From Clostridia bacterium (GTDB taxonomy: Bacteria > Bacillota_A > Clostridia > Oscillospirales > CAG-272): DNA of 12,697 nucleotides. The stretch covers positions 1 through 12,697 of the forward strand of contig JAGBZZ010000293.1 of the NCBI GenBank assembly GCA_017652965.1, given 5' to 3'. How positions within the stretch are numbered: the first letter of the stretch is position 1; each line of letters opens with the position of its first letter. The position numbers were made by a program, and so were the translations under genes. Under the pieces are notes generated by a model that made no database searches, was not told where the DNA came from, and worked only from the letters and a program-made list of their open reading frames with translations. Of this stretch, positions 1-6,728 are shown piece by piece.

Positions 1-62
1 CCCGTATAGCGACCGGGCTTTTCCACCCTGCGGAGCAGTTCGGGAAAGTCACGAAGATTCAT
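1..62 (-). CDS. Probable TIGR03960-type B12-binding radical SAM protein, N-terminal fragment
   Basis: The gene starts with ATG at 62-60 and leaves the window after about 20 codons. The visible peptide is MNLRDFPELLRRVEKPGRYTG (split here: MNLRDFPELL then RRVEKPGRYTG). The 'VEKPGRY.G' stretch near the start is characteristic of the clostridial radical SAM proteins of the TIGR03960 family, which usually sit with a radical-SAM-linked protein and ribonuclease G upstream of rplU/rpmA. The start lies 4 bases after the stop of the membrane-protein gene, so translational coupling is likely; a purine-rich AAGAAAGAAAG stretch precedes it. The call rests on about 20 residues recognised from memory. No catalytic motif is visible. 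Confidence 0.5.
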   Translation of the reverse strand, partial: MNLRDFPELLRRVEKPGRYT

Positions 63-66
63 AGCA

Positions 67-2025
67 TTATCTTTCTTTCTTAAAATAAAAACGCGAGATC
101 AGATACACAGGCAGAAGCCACACAAGCGAGATGGCCGCACCGTAGACAGAATGGTAGCCGCTTATCCCCGCGAAATAGGGCACAAGCAGTGCCGCGAGGC
201 AGGAAAGCGGGGTGGCTATCACCTTCAAAAGGCGCAAAAGCCCGGTGGCCTTGCGATAATTCTGACACAGGAAGAAGGTGTACAGAAGATCACGCGAGCC
301 CGCCCCGGTGACGATGCCGCTTTCGATCCGCGCTTCGGCAAAGTCACAGATCTGATCCGGCTTTTTCTTCACGGCACGGATGCGAAGGCCGGGATAATGG
401 ACGGTGGTGGCCAGAAGCTGATCCCCGATGCAGGGATCAAAGCTGCGCACCAGCGTGTAGATCCCATTCTTGTGCAGGCGGCGCACGATCTTTTCAAAGT
501 GGCGGCTGAGGTTGTATTCGATGTACAGCTTGGCATGGATGGTGCCGTCCACCGAGACGTAAAGGATCCCGATGTTGCCGGCATCCTCCTTGTAGACGTC
601 CTCGCTGTCATAGTAGGGGTCGACCTCCTCACGGCGGAAGTAGCCCCACTTCCCCACCCGCAGGCGGGCGCCGTCCACGGTGGCCTCCAGCCCTTCACGC
701 CCCGAGGTGTGAAGCGTGACGTCATCCGAGATCCCAAGCTCGGCCGCCGAAACGCGGAACACCCCGTCCAGGGGGCCGCCAAGCACCGAGAAAAGGCTGG
801 CCAGATAATAGAGCACCTCGTCAAGGCGGCTGTTGTCATACATCTTGATGCGGCGCACGCGCACCTTGCGGGAGGGATAGGCCTCCACGTCCTCGAAGGC
901 AACGGCATCCACGGCGGCATAATCCTCTGCCGCGCTTTCGCCAAGGACGGCCGTGCCGTGGGCATCGGCCTCCTCCACCAGATGATGGAAGGGCAGGCTA
1001 CGCGCCGCAAGGAAGACCGAGAGCGAAAGCGGGGCGGCCATCCAGCAAAGAAGCGACAAGACGTCAGAGGCTGTATAAGAGGGCGCCAAGGCCAGGTAAA
1101 GGATCGTCACCAGTGTCATAACGCCAAGGGTCGCAAGCAAAAGGGCGGTATGATGGCGATAATCCTCGCGCTTTTGCTTCATCCTGGCAAAGTAGCCCGT
1201 GACAAAGCCCACCTTTTTCACCCGCAGGACACCGCGGATCCTACGTCCGAGAGCGGCGACCTCCTCTGTCGCATAGACCGAGGGCAGGATCTCGGCGGCC
1301 AGCTTGTCCCCCGATTCGCAAAGATGCAGGAAGGTCTTTTCGGCATCCCGCACGCGCATTCTGGCAAAGCCGAGCGCCATGGTGGCGCAAAGGGCGGCGG
1401 GAAGCAGAGGCAGGGGGGCGGCGGCCGAGCCTACGGCCAACGAGGCAACGGCCAGGCAAAGGGACACCCCTGCCGAAAGAAGCGCGATAGCAGGCGTGCC
1501 AAAGCGCCAGGCAAACAGCTCGTGAATGCCGTCACGCAGGATGGGAAGGGCACACAGGATAACGGCCGCAAAAAGGCCGATGTCCAAAAGAATATGCACC
1601 CGCGGGGCGACACCGATCCACTGCGGAACCGAGACACCGAGAAGCGAGAGATTTTCAAAAACGAGAATAGCCAGCGAAATGAAAAGCGAGAGATAGAAGC
1701 GGATGCCCGTCTGCCGCTTTTCCTCGGCGTATCCCGCCAGGATGGTTTCAATCTGGTTACGGGACACGTACTCCTCTTCATTTTTATCCGAGGCGGGTGT
1801 GCCCTCATGGCGCAGGTCGGCAATAAAGAAATCCTGGGGGCGCAGGGTCCCCATCGTATCCTCGGGCGTGCTTTCCGTAGCAAAGAGGGGGCATGCCTCT
1901 CCGATTGGCGTAGCGGCCGGAGCGGCGGCCTCGTCACAGCGCTTCACATAGCGGATACGGAAACGGCGGCGGCGTGCCTTTTTGCGTGCGGCGGCCGCCT
2001 CCGAGGCGACCGAGGCCATGGCCAA
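67..2025 (-). CDS. P-type ATPase-like membrane protein lacking the catalytic motifs (pseudoenzyme)
   Basis: A 652-residue protein counted from the TTG at 2025; an ATG lies two codons later and another at 1854. Residues 14-29 are strongly basic (RKKARRRRFRIRYVKR). Hydrophobic segments lie near 109-130, 143-163, 176-200, 203-221, 293-313, 320-343, 600-620 and 626-646, the spacing expected for a P1B-type ATPase. Between the sixth and seventh segments the order matches that family: 'GTAVLGESAAEDYAAVDAVAF' (357-377, the stretch just before the phosphorylation site), an N-domain-like 'EGLEATVDGARLRVG' (444-458), a P-domain-like 'GILYVSVDG' (486-494), 'LHKNGIYTLVRSFD' (517-530) and 'AGSRDLL' (575-581). 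The catalytic DKTGT is replaced by EDVEA (378-382), TGD by SFD (528-530), and GDGxND, the A-domain TGE and the CPC metal motif are not found. Transport activity is therefore unlikely; a sensing or scaffold role is inference. No ribosome binding site precedes the TTG, and the ORF continues the frame of the gene before it across a TAG. Confidence 0.7.
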   Translation of the reverse strand: MAMASVASEAAAARKKARRRRFRIRYVKRCDEAAAPAATPIGEACPLFATESTPEDTMGTLRPQDFFIADLRHEGTPASDKNEEEYVSRNQIETILAGYAEEKRQTGIRFYLSLFISLAILVFENLSLLGVSVPQWIGVAPRVHILLDIGLFAAVILCALPILRDGIHELFAWRFGTPAIALLSAGVSLCLAVASLAVGSAAAPLPLLPAALCATMALGFARMRVRDAEKTFLHLCESGDKLAAEILPSVYATEEVAALGRRIRGVLRVKKVGFVTGYFARMKQKREDYRHHTALLLATLGVMTLVTILYLALAPSYTASDVLSLLCWMAAPLSLSVFLAARSLPFHHLVEEADAHGTAVLGESAAEDYAAVDAVAFEDVEAYPSRKVRVRRIKMYDNSRLDEVLYYLASLFSVLGGPLDGVFRVSAAELGISDDVTLHTSGREGLEATVDGARLRVGKWGYFRREEVDPYYDSEDVYKEDAGNIGILYVSVDGTIHAKLYIEYNLSRHFEKIVRRLHKNGIYTLVRSFDPCIGDQLLATTVHYPGLRIRAVKKKPDQICDFAEARIESGIVTGAGSRDLLYTFFLCQNYRKATGLLRLLKVIATPLSCLAALLVPYFAGISGYHSVYGAAISLVWLLPVYLISRFYFKKER

Positions 2026-2046
2026 GATGCCGTCGGGCGTGCGGGG

Positions 2047-2049
2047 CTA
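2047..2049 (-). other. In-frame TAG separating two same-frame ORFs
   Basis: The TAG ends the acidic ORF. The seven following codons (PRTPDGI) run without a stop into the TTG at 2025 in the same frame. If this TAG were a sense codon (CAG is one change away), a single gene from 2778 to 67 would encode about 903 residues: a disordered acidic N-terminus, a basic stretch and the membrane domain. No Shine-Dalgarno sequence lies between the two ORFs. Confidence 0.7.
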
Positions 2050-2778
2050 TGCTGGGGTCTCCTCCACGGCGGGGGCGCTCTCCGGGGTTTCCGACAGGTC
2101 GGTTGCCGCTTCGGGCACGGCAGAATGCACCGGCACCTCCACCGCATAGATCGGCGCCTCGGCGGGAGGGACGGCAGGGGCGGGGGCTTCCTTTTGGGGA
2201 GCGGCCTCCTCCATAATATCGGCCGTAACACGCGCGGCACGCGCAGTGGCCGGGGCCGCAGTGGAGGCCTCACGCTTCTTTTCCCGCCCCTCGGCGATCA
2301 GCTCATCGATCAGACTGTTAAGCGAAAGCTCCTCGGGCTCAGGCTTGGCTTCAGGCTCGGCTTCCGCCTCGACTTCCGGCTCGGTTTCCGGCTCGGTTTC
2401 GGGGGCGGGCGCGGCTTCGGGCTCCGGGGTCACGGCGGAGGCGATCTCTGCCTCGGCGCAAGCCGAGGTCACATCGGCCTCCTCGGCGGGGTCGGCCATC
2501 TCCTGCTCCCCGTCTTCGGCGAGCTCTTCCTCGGGGATCTCCCACGGCGGTACACCGTCGTCCTCCCCGTCTGCCTCTTCCGGCGCGGCCGTATTTTCAG
2601 CCGTTGCGGCCGGAGGGACGGGAGCTTCGGTATGATGCTCCTCCTCCTCACGGATCACGGCCATCGTTTCACGCAGGCGGGAAAGCAGATCCCGCACGTA
2701 TTCGGGATTGACGTCCCGCTCATCACCGGGAGCGGCTGTCTCCCCGGTGCCAAGGGCTTGTTTTTCCTGTTCTGACAA
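2047..2778 (-). CDS. Acidic, low-complexity, probably disordered protein (or N-terminal part of the next gene)
   Basis: A 243-residue product rich in Glu, Ala and Pro, with no signal peptide, membrane segment or recognisable domain. The only ordered-looking parts are a helix near 25-45 (EYVRDLLSRLRETMAVIREE) and a short amphipathic helix at 151-170 (LSLNSLIDELIAEGREKKRE). Residues 127-150 are six imperfect ETEP-type tetrapeptides. The start is a TTG at 2778, chosen because GGAGG sits 7 bases upstream and no in-frame ATG lies nearby. It begins 15 bases after the rlmB stop, so it is in the same operon. It shares the reading frame of the downstream membrane-protein ORF, so it may be the disordered N-terminus of one longer protein interrupted by a TAG. 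The long plus-strand ORF opposite it has no ribosome binding site and an implausible His/Gly/Arg-rich product. Confidence 0.65.
   Translation of the reverse strand: MSEQEKQALGTGETAAPGDERDVNPEYVRDLLSRLRETMAVIREEEEHHTEAPVPPAATAENTAAPEEADGEDDGVPPWEIPEEELAEDGEQEMADPAEEADVTSACAEAEIASAVTPEPEAAPAPETEPETEPEVEAEAEPEAKPEPEELSLNSLIDELIAEGREKKREASTAAPATARAARVTADIMEEAAPQKEAPAPAVPPAEAPIYAVEVPVHSAVPEAATDLSETPESAPAVEETPA
2329..2400 (-). repeat. Six 12-bp imperfect tandem repeats coding ETEP-type units
   Basis: Within the acidic ORF, 72 bases encode ETEP-ETEP-EVEA-EAEP-EAKP-EPEE. The first two units are identical at the DNA level (GAAACCGAGCCG twice) and later ones diverge. The run fits slippage-prone expansion of a disordered linker. 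Confidence 0.8.
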
Positions 2779-2784
2779 GATGCT

Positions 2785-2791
2785 ACCTCCC
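2785..2791 (-). promoter_or_regulatory. Ribosome binding site that supports a TTG start
   Basis: The minus strand reads GGGAGGT, with GGAGG 7 bases upstream of the TTG at 2778. It lies entirely in the 15-base gap after the rlmB stop and decides the start of the acidic ORF. Confidence 0.7.
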
Positions 2792-2793
2792 TC

Positions 2794-3612
2794 TTATGCT
2801 TTGTGGCGGCCGCGTGCGATCTCACAAAGGAGGACGGCGGCGGCGGCCGATACGTTCATGGAATTGACCCGACCGTAGATGGGGATCGAGGCAATGAAAT
2901 CACATTTTTCACGGACGATGCGGGAGATGCCGTAGCCCTCACTGCCAAGGACGAGGGCGCAGGGGCCACTGAAATCCAGGGCGTCGTAGGAGGTGCCTCC
3001 CATATCGGCGGCATACATCCAGATGCCGCGCTTTTTCAGATCCTCCACCGTGCAGGCGAGGTTCGGGACCCGTGCGATCGGCAGGTGGGTGATCGCCCCT
3101 GCGGAGGCCTTGGCCACCACCGGGGTAATGCCTGCGGCGTGCCGCTTGGCAAGGATCAGCCCGTGGGCACCGCAGCACTCGGCCGTGCGGATGATGGCAC
3201 CGAGATTGTGGGGATCCTCGATCCCATCGGCGATCACCAAAAAGGGCGCTTCGCCCCGCTCCTCTGCCAGGCGAAGCATGTCCTCTATCTCACAGTATTC
3301 CACCATGGCCGCCATCACGGCGATCCCCTGGTGGCGCGTATGTCCCACCACGGTATCCAGCTTTCGGCGATCCACCTCTATCACGGGGATCCCCCTGCCG
3401 CGCGCCTCGGCGATCAGCGAAAGGATCGAGCCCTCACGGTCGCCTGCCGCAACGAGGATCTTGTCAATATCGCGGCCGGAGGCCAAAAGCTCACGCGCCG
3501 CATTTCTACCGCCGATCGCCAATACGGCATCGGCATCTCTGCCTACCCCTGCCGCATCCTCGCGGTGAGGGCGGGCGGTACGCGGACGATTATTTTTCTC
3601 TTTTGCTTCCAT
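2794..3612 (-). CDS. rlmB: 23S rRNA (guanosine-2'-O-)-methyltransferase RlmB (SpoU/TrmH family)
   Basis: A 272-residue SPOUT-fold enzyme that transfers a methyl group from S-adenosylmethionine to a ribose 2'-OH, in the RlmB family on a 23S rRNA guanosine. Residues about 29-105 form the L30e-like RNA-binding domain, starting at the typical 'GGRNAARELL' (34-43). The catalytic domain shows all three SpoU motifs: motif 1 'DPHNLGAIIRTAE' (133-145), motif 2 'LVLGSEGYGI' (220-229) and motif 3 'SMNVSAAAAVLLCE' (251-264). The start at 3612 is preferred over the ATG at 3639 because AAAGGGGA lies just upstream of it and because the promoter would place the 3639 ATG almost at the transcript start. Residues 1-28 are an unstructured charged leader. 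Assignment to RlmB rather than another SpoU member (for example TrmH-type) is by overall similarity. Confidence 0.88.
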   Translation of the reverse strand: MEAKEKNNRPRTARPHREDAAGVGRDADAVLAIGGRNAARELLASGRDIDKILVAAGDREGSILSLIAEARGRGIPVIEVDRRKLDTVVGHTRHQGIAVMAAMVEYCEIEDMLRLAEERGEAPFLVIADGIEDPHNLGAIIRTAECCGAHGLILAKRHAAGITPVVAKASAGAITHLPIARVPNLACTVEDLKKRGIWMYAADMGGTSYDALDFSGPCALVLGSEGYGISRIVREKCDFIASIPIYGRVNSMNVSAAAAVLLCEIARGRHKA

Positions 3613-3652
3613 AACAGATCCCCTTTGCACAAATGACATTTCTCTTACCTAC

Positions 3653-3681
3653 ATCATACCACATTCCCGCGTTTTTGTAAA
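3653..3681 (-). promoter_or_regulatory. Sigma-A-type promoter of the rlmB operon
   Basis: The minus strand has -35 TTTACA (3681-3676), a 17-base spacer and -10 TATGAT (3658-3653). The predicted transcript start is near 3646, about 35 bases before the chosen rlmB ATG. An AT-rich tract lies upstream of the -35. Confidence 0.75.
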
Positions 3682-3728
3682 TTGTTTTTTAATAAAAAAC
3701 AAAAAACTCTAAAAACTTCCTGCGGCAC

Positions 3729-3766
3729 AAAAAAAGAGAGAGCGTGACCGAAAGCCGGACGCTCTC
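3729..3766 (-). terminator. Intrinsic terminator of the phosphoesterase gene
   Basis: On the minus strand GAGAGCGT (3766-3759) pairs with ACGCTCTC (3745-3738), with an inner CCG/CGG pairing, followed directly by seven T (3735-3729). It begins 9 bases after the stop codon and insulates the phosphoesterase from the rlmB promoter. Confidence 0.9.
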
Positions 3767-3774
3767 CCAAGCTA

Positions 3775-4692
3775 TCAAAGTGTGACCTCGTAGGAGGTGA
3801 TGCGCGGCACCACGGGGCGGCCTGCCACATCCAGAACGCGGCATCCCGCCATCTCACGTGTCACGCCCATAAACATCGTGCTATCCATCCCCTCTACGCG
3901 GACGGTGGTCCCCTCTACCGTAACCACGGCGCAAAGCGGATCGTTGTACACCACGGTGTGAGAAAGCGAGGTGATCTTCTCACAAAGGTCGGCGGGATAG
4001 CAGTCATGCCGCTTTTCCAGCCAGTCAAAGGCCACCGAGTTGACCTCCATGTACAAAACCCCGTCGATGACCGTGTGATGGTCACGGTGGTGGTGACCGT
4101 TAAAGCACGCGATCACACTGTGGGGGCGGCGGGCGTTGGCTTCATTGATGATCTCACGGACGGCATCCCGCTCCTTGGTGCCATCCGGCCGCTCAAAGCT
4201 GGCATGGCTGAAGAGGAGGCAGGGGCCGGGGGCGGTGGCAATAGTCTCGCGCAGCCAGGCAAGCTGAGCGGGGGACATGCACTCACGCGTGGCGGCGTGC
4301 TTGAAGTAGTTACCAAGCGAGTAATTGACGTACTCGCCCGTCTCCTCGTCATAATAGAAGTTGGTATTGGTGGCGATGATCCGATAGCCGGCAAAGTCAA
4401 AGTAATAGTAGCCACAGCCGCCCGGTATCCGATAGTAGCGCAGGACGTCCTCAAAGGCCGCATTGTCGGCATCATGATTGCCAAGCACGTGGTAGGAGGG
4501 GATGTGGAAGCTATTGTAGGCCTCGATCAAGGGCAGATGGATATCGCGGCAGTTGGTAAAATCCCCCGCGTGGATCATAAACTCGCACCCCGTCTCCTCG
4601 GCACGCTTTTGGAAGGCGGCCAGTGCCTCGGGCGTGCCGCCCTTAAAGATACCGGGGGCATAGTGAAAATCGGAAAAAAGCAAAAATTTCAT
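3775..4692 (-). CDS. Calcineurin-like metallophosphoesterase
   Basis: A 305-residue cytoplasmic protein without a signal peptide. It carries the full dinuclear-metal signature of the calcineurin-like (Metallophos) family: D8-x-H10 in 'FSDFHY', G43-D44 in 'IHAGDF', G71-N72-H73-D74, H163 in 'LLFSHAS' and G199-H-x-H202 in 'FNGHHH'. The region after about 215 is a small C-terminal beta-rich part of unknown role. The substrate cannot be read from the sequence; phosphodiesters or phosphoproteins are possible. The start at 4692 is chosen because GAGGTGA lies just upstream and the DxH motif follows at once. It is a single-gene transcription unit with a near-consensus promoter and its own terminator. 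Confidence 0.88.
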   Translation of the reverse strand: MKFLLFSDFHYAPGIFKGGTPEALAAFQKRAEETGCEFMIHAGDFTNCRDIHLPLIEAYNSFHIPSYHVLGNHDADNAAFEDVLRYYRIPGGCGYYYFDFAGYRIIATNTNFYYDEETGEYVNYSLGNYFKHAATRECMSPAQLAWLRETIATAPGPCLLFSHASFERPDGTKERDAVREIINEANARRPHSVIACFNGHHHRDHHTVIDGVLYMEVNSVAFDWLEKRHDCYPADLCEKITSLSHTVVYNDPLCAVVTVEGTTVRVEGMDSTMFMGVTREMAGCRVLDVAGRPVVPRITSYEVTL

Positions 4693-4722
4693 GGTCTCAC
4701 CTCGTGTACGGTCTTTTTTGAA

Positions 4723-4751
4723 ATTATAGCATAGCACGCCGAAAAAGTCAA
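4723..4751 (-). promoter_or_regulatory. Near-consensus sigma-A promoter of the phosphoesterase gene
   Basis: The minus strand has -35 TTGACT (4751-4746), a 17-base spacer and -10 TATAAT (4728-4723). The -10 is perfect and the -35 matches five of six. The element lies 30 bases upstream of the ATG, giving a leader of about 24 bases. Confidence 0.85.
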
Positions 4752-4900
4752 GAAAAGCGCCGAAAAAGCGGAGGAATACACGGCTGTCCCCCCCCGGCCG
4801 AAGGAGGCGGAGGGAGGATGTGAAAGGGCAGCGGGAGAACAGTTTTGTTTACATATTTCCGCCTGTTGTCCCTCTTCCCCGTGCCGCTTACAAAAGTGAA

Positions 4901-4942
4901 AAAAACAAAAAAAGAAAGGCACGCTTTCGCGCACCTTTCTTT
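4901..4942 (-). terminator. Intrinsic terminator of the zinc-ribbon gene
   Basis: On the minus strand AAAGAAAGG (4942-4934) pairs with CCTTTCTTT (4919-4911), extended by a GC/wobble stem closed by a GAAA tetraloop and followed by T-rich sequence (4910-4901). It starts 5 bases after the stop codon. The remaining 150 bases up to the phosphoesterase promoter hold no gene; an eight-C tract lies at 4788-4795. Confidence 0.9.
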
Positions 4943-4947
4943 TTGGC

Positions 4948-5226
4948 TTAGAACTGCTGTCTTCTCTTCGCAAAGCACTCGCTGCAGTACACAGCCTTGC
5001 CTTCGGTCGGATTGAAGGGCACTTTCGCTTCCTGACCGCACTCGGCACAAGTAGCCGTGAACATCTCACGGGCACCCTTGGCGGCGTTCTTTCTGGCATC
5101 ACGGCAGACCTTGCATCTCTGGGGCTCATTCTGGAAGCCCTTCTCTGCATAGAACTCCTGCTCACCGGCAGTGAACACGAAGTCGTTGCCGCAATCCTTG
5201 CATTTCAGCGTCTTGTCCTCAAACAT
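4948..5226 (-). CDS. Small protein with two tandem zinc ribbons (CxxC-x17-CxxC type)
   Basis: A 92-residue soluble protein with four CxxC pairs. C9/C12 with C38/C41 form the first ribbon, like the 'probable zinc-ribbon' family (PF13451 type). C60/C63 with C81/C84 form the second, with exactly 17 residues between the pairs, as in the CxxC-x17-CxxC domain. The C-terminus is basic and aromatic (FAKRRQQF). Such proteins are common and uncharacterised in Firmicutes; nucleic-acid or protein binding is likely but unproven. The ATG start is preceded by AAAGGTAGAGGG. It has its own promoter and a very strong terminator, which suggests a discrete, possibly abundant transcript. Confidence 0.8.
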   Translation of the reverse strand: MFEDKTLKCKDCGNDFVFTAGEQEFYAEKGFQNEPQRCKVCRDARKNAAKGAREMFTATCAECGQEAKVPFNPTEGKAVYCSECFAKRRQQF

Positions 5227-5253
5227 TTCCCTCTACCTTTCTGGATAAAAAAG

Positions 5254-5282
5254 ATTAAATTTTGCCACCAGACGGATTCCAA
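5254..5282 (-). promoter_or_regulatory. Probable sigma-A promoter of the zinc-ribbon gene
   Basis: The minus strand has -35 TTGGAA (5282-5277), a 17-base spacer and -10 TTTAAT (5259-5254), with 27 bases from the -10 to the ATG. The -35 is only a moderate match. Confidence 0.5.
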
Positions 5283-5331
5283 CCGACACCTTTGTAAACA
5301 ACGCTCTCATTAAGCTACGGGGGCATATAAA

Positions 5332-5883
5332 CTATTTCAACTGACCGCGGAGCTTTTTCAGCATCCTGCCGATGGCGTTGGACACCGATTTTTCGGTGCG
5401 GCCAACCTCGGCTGCGATCGTGCGCGGGGCATACCCGCGAATATAAAGAAGAAAGATGCGAAGCTCATATTCCGAAAGGCAGGCTATAGCCATCCGATAC
5501 AAGTCGCCCGTTTCCTCTGCCATGATCAGGCGGCCGGCAGGATCCTCTCCCTCAGCCTCCATATACGGCATGACCTCCTCCAGCGGAACCACATCCACCG
5601 TGCGGAGCTTACGATAGGCCGACACCAGGGCATTGCCAATGCAAACACGGGCAAATGCGCCAAACGTGACCCCCTGCTCACTACGGTAGCGGAGAGCCGC
5701 GCGGTAAAGCGCCAGTGAAGCATCCTGATACATCTCATCCCACAGATCCCCCTCCGAAAGGAAGCGGTTGACCTGCGAGGCGATCAAGGGGCGGTAGGTA
5801 TCGAGCAATTCGGAAAAAGCCGTGCGATCGCCCGCGCGGACACCGGCCACAAGGCCGTATACCCTTTCATCCGAACTGTTCAT
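5332..5883 (-). CDS. Sigma-70 family RNA polymerase sigma factor, SigH-like
   Basis: A 183-residue sigma factor with region 2 and region 4 only. Region 2 (about 20-95) contains 'FSELLDTYRPLIASQVNRF', a DLWDEMYQDA stretch that matches the core-binding helix, and 'FGAFARVCIGNALVSAYRK', the -10 recognition part. Region 4 (about 135-183) contains 'LSEYELRIFLLYIRGY', 'IAAEVGRTEKSVSNAIGRML' and the basic end KKLRGQLK. Length and layout resemble SigH, which in Bacillus drives early sporulation and post-exponential genes; that role is inferred here, and gpr nearby fits a spore former. The ATG at 5883 is chosen over the TTG at 5892 because the AGGT ribosome binding site overlaps the TTG. No anti-sigma gene is adjacent. 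Confidence 0.82.
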   Translation of the reverse strand: MNSSDERVYGLVAGVRAGDRTAFSELLDTYRPLIASQVNRFLSEGDLWDEMYQDASLALYRAALRYRSEQGVTFGAFARVCIGNALVSAYRKLRTVDVVPLEEVMPYMEAEGEDPAGRLIMAEETGDLYRMAIACLSEYELRIFLLYIRGYAPRTIAAEVGRTEKSVSNAIGRMLKKLRGQLK

Positions 5884-5908
5884 ATAATCCAACCTATCTT
5901 ATATGATA

Positions 5909-5937
5909 ATATTACATCATGCCGTACGGTTTGTCAA
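5909..5937 (-). promoter_or_regulatory. Sigma-A promoter of the sigma-factor gene
   Basis: The minus strand has a perfect -35 TTGACA (5937-5932), a 17-base spacer and -10 TAATAT (5914-5909), 25 bases before the ATG. AT-rich sequence lies upstream up to about 6000. No convincing terminator for the DUF4364 gene was found in this gap. Confidence 0.7.
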
Positions 5938-6046
5938 TACTTTTGTTCAAAAAAAATTTATTTTCTTGCTATTTTTTGTCATTCTTTTAGAAACATCTCA
6001 AAACGGCAGAAAAAATTTCCGTCAACTGTTACAAATTTCCGCAAAT

Positions 6047-6622
6047 TCAGCTTTCGGCACGATAGGGCGCCATCAGGTACTCGATCTCACCCGTGGCGGC
6101 CACGGTCAGAGAGCGGATGACGGCCTCCGGATTTTCCTTGAAATGGCGGCGGATCCCCTCTGCCATATCCAGCGAGGGAATGGTGAGGGAGAAGGATGCG
6201 ATCTCCGCCTCCTCGGTATAGGCGCGGCAGGATACCGTATACATCCCGTTTTTACCCTTCTCCACCTGCGACTCGATCTTGGCACCGCGGCGGCGAAGAG
6301 AGAGATAGCGGGTTGCCGTTTGCATACTGCGCTTACGGATCGAGGCGACAAGAGAATCCTCAAGATTGGCGGCCGTTACCATGCCAAGGGGGGAGATCAT
6401 ATACATGGTCTTGCCGTTCTCTTCCCCTTTTATGATATGGCCAAGCTCCAAAAGCTCCGAAAAGCAGGCGGTAAAATCAAAGCTTTCGATAAAACCGTCC
6501 GTCTCTACAAGATCAATGATCTCATCCATCAGAAGCGGATGGCGAACGGCATTCAGGAGGAACAAAATGAAGATCTTCACATCGGTCTTGTGCTTCATGG
6601 GGCTACCTTTTCCGATTTTCAT
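6047..6622 (-). CDS. DUF4364 family protein
   Basis: A 191-residue soluble protein. The N-terminus 'KIFILFLLNAVRHPLLMDEI' followed by 'FTACFSELLELGHII' and 'MYMISPLGM' has the pattern of the DUF4364 family of Firmicutes, whose N-terminal half looks like a winged helix (helix-helix-helix, then a strand pair near 60-80). The rest is a mixed alpha/beta region with no recognisable catalytic residues. The role is unknown; a DNA-binding or regulatory role is possible from the fold alone. The start is fixed by AAGGAG 5 bases before the ATG. No good promoter is seen in the 106-base gap upstream, so it may be transcribed with the lipoprotein gene through the stem-loop that lies between them. Confidence 0.78.
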   Translation of the reverse strand: MKIGKGSPMKHKTDVKIFILFLLNAVRHPLLMDEIIDLVETDGFIESFDFTACFSELLELGHIIKGEENGKTMYMISPLGMVTAANLEDSLVASIRKRSMQTATRYLSLRRRGAKIESQVEKGKNGMYTVSCRAYTEEAEIASFSLTIPSLDMAEGIRRHFKENPEAVIRSLTVAATGEIEYLMAPYRAES

Positions 6623-6661
6623 ATCTTCTCCTTTCTAACAAAAAGCGCGCGGCACACCCCC

Positions 6662-6714
6662 GTGCGGACGGCCCCCGGCAAATGCCGGGGACTGCGCAAA
6701 AGCGAGGGCCGTGC
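6662..6714 (-). other. GC-rich branched stem-loop after the lipoprotein gene
   Basis: ACGGCCC (6668-6674) and GGGCCGT (6706-6712) pair over 7 bases. Inside lie a hairpin CCGGC-AAAT-GCCGG, extendable to seven pairs with the flanking C and G runs, and a small CGC-AAAA-GCG hairpin. It starts 17 bases after the lipoprotein stop codon. There is no T tract next to it; the first one is TTTTT at 6641-6645, after another short GCAC/GTGC hairpin. It could be an inefficient terminator or a stabilising RNA element. Confidence 0.5.
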
Positions 6715-6728
6715 AACGCGTTTGGGAA

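Noticed and set aside
151..2775. Plus-strand open frame of 874 codons opposite the acidic and membrane-protein ORFs
   Set aside because: Its product is His/Gly/Arg/Lys-rich without any domain, it has no suitable ribosome binding site or promoter, and the minus strand shows transmembrane segments and family similarity. It is a by-product of GC-biased codons.
2803..3636. Plus-strand open frame opposite rlmB
   Set aside because: The SpoU motifs on the minus strand are unambiguous; the plus-strand frame has no domain and no ribosome binding site.
4738..4769. Short direct repeat CGCCGAAAAAG around the phosphoesterase -35
   Set aside because: Only 11 bases and two copies in purine-rich sequence; could be chance.
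5938..6046. Search for an intrinsic terminator after the DUF4364 gene
   Set aside because: The region is AT-rich with A and T runs but has no stable GC stem next to a T tract.
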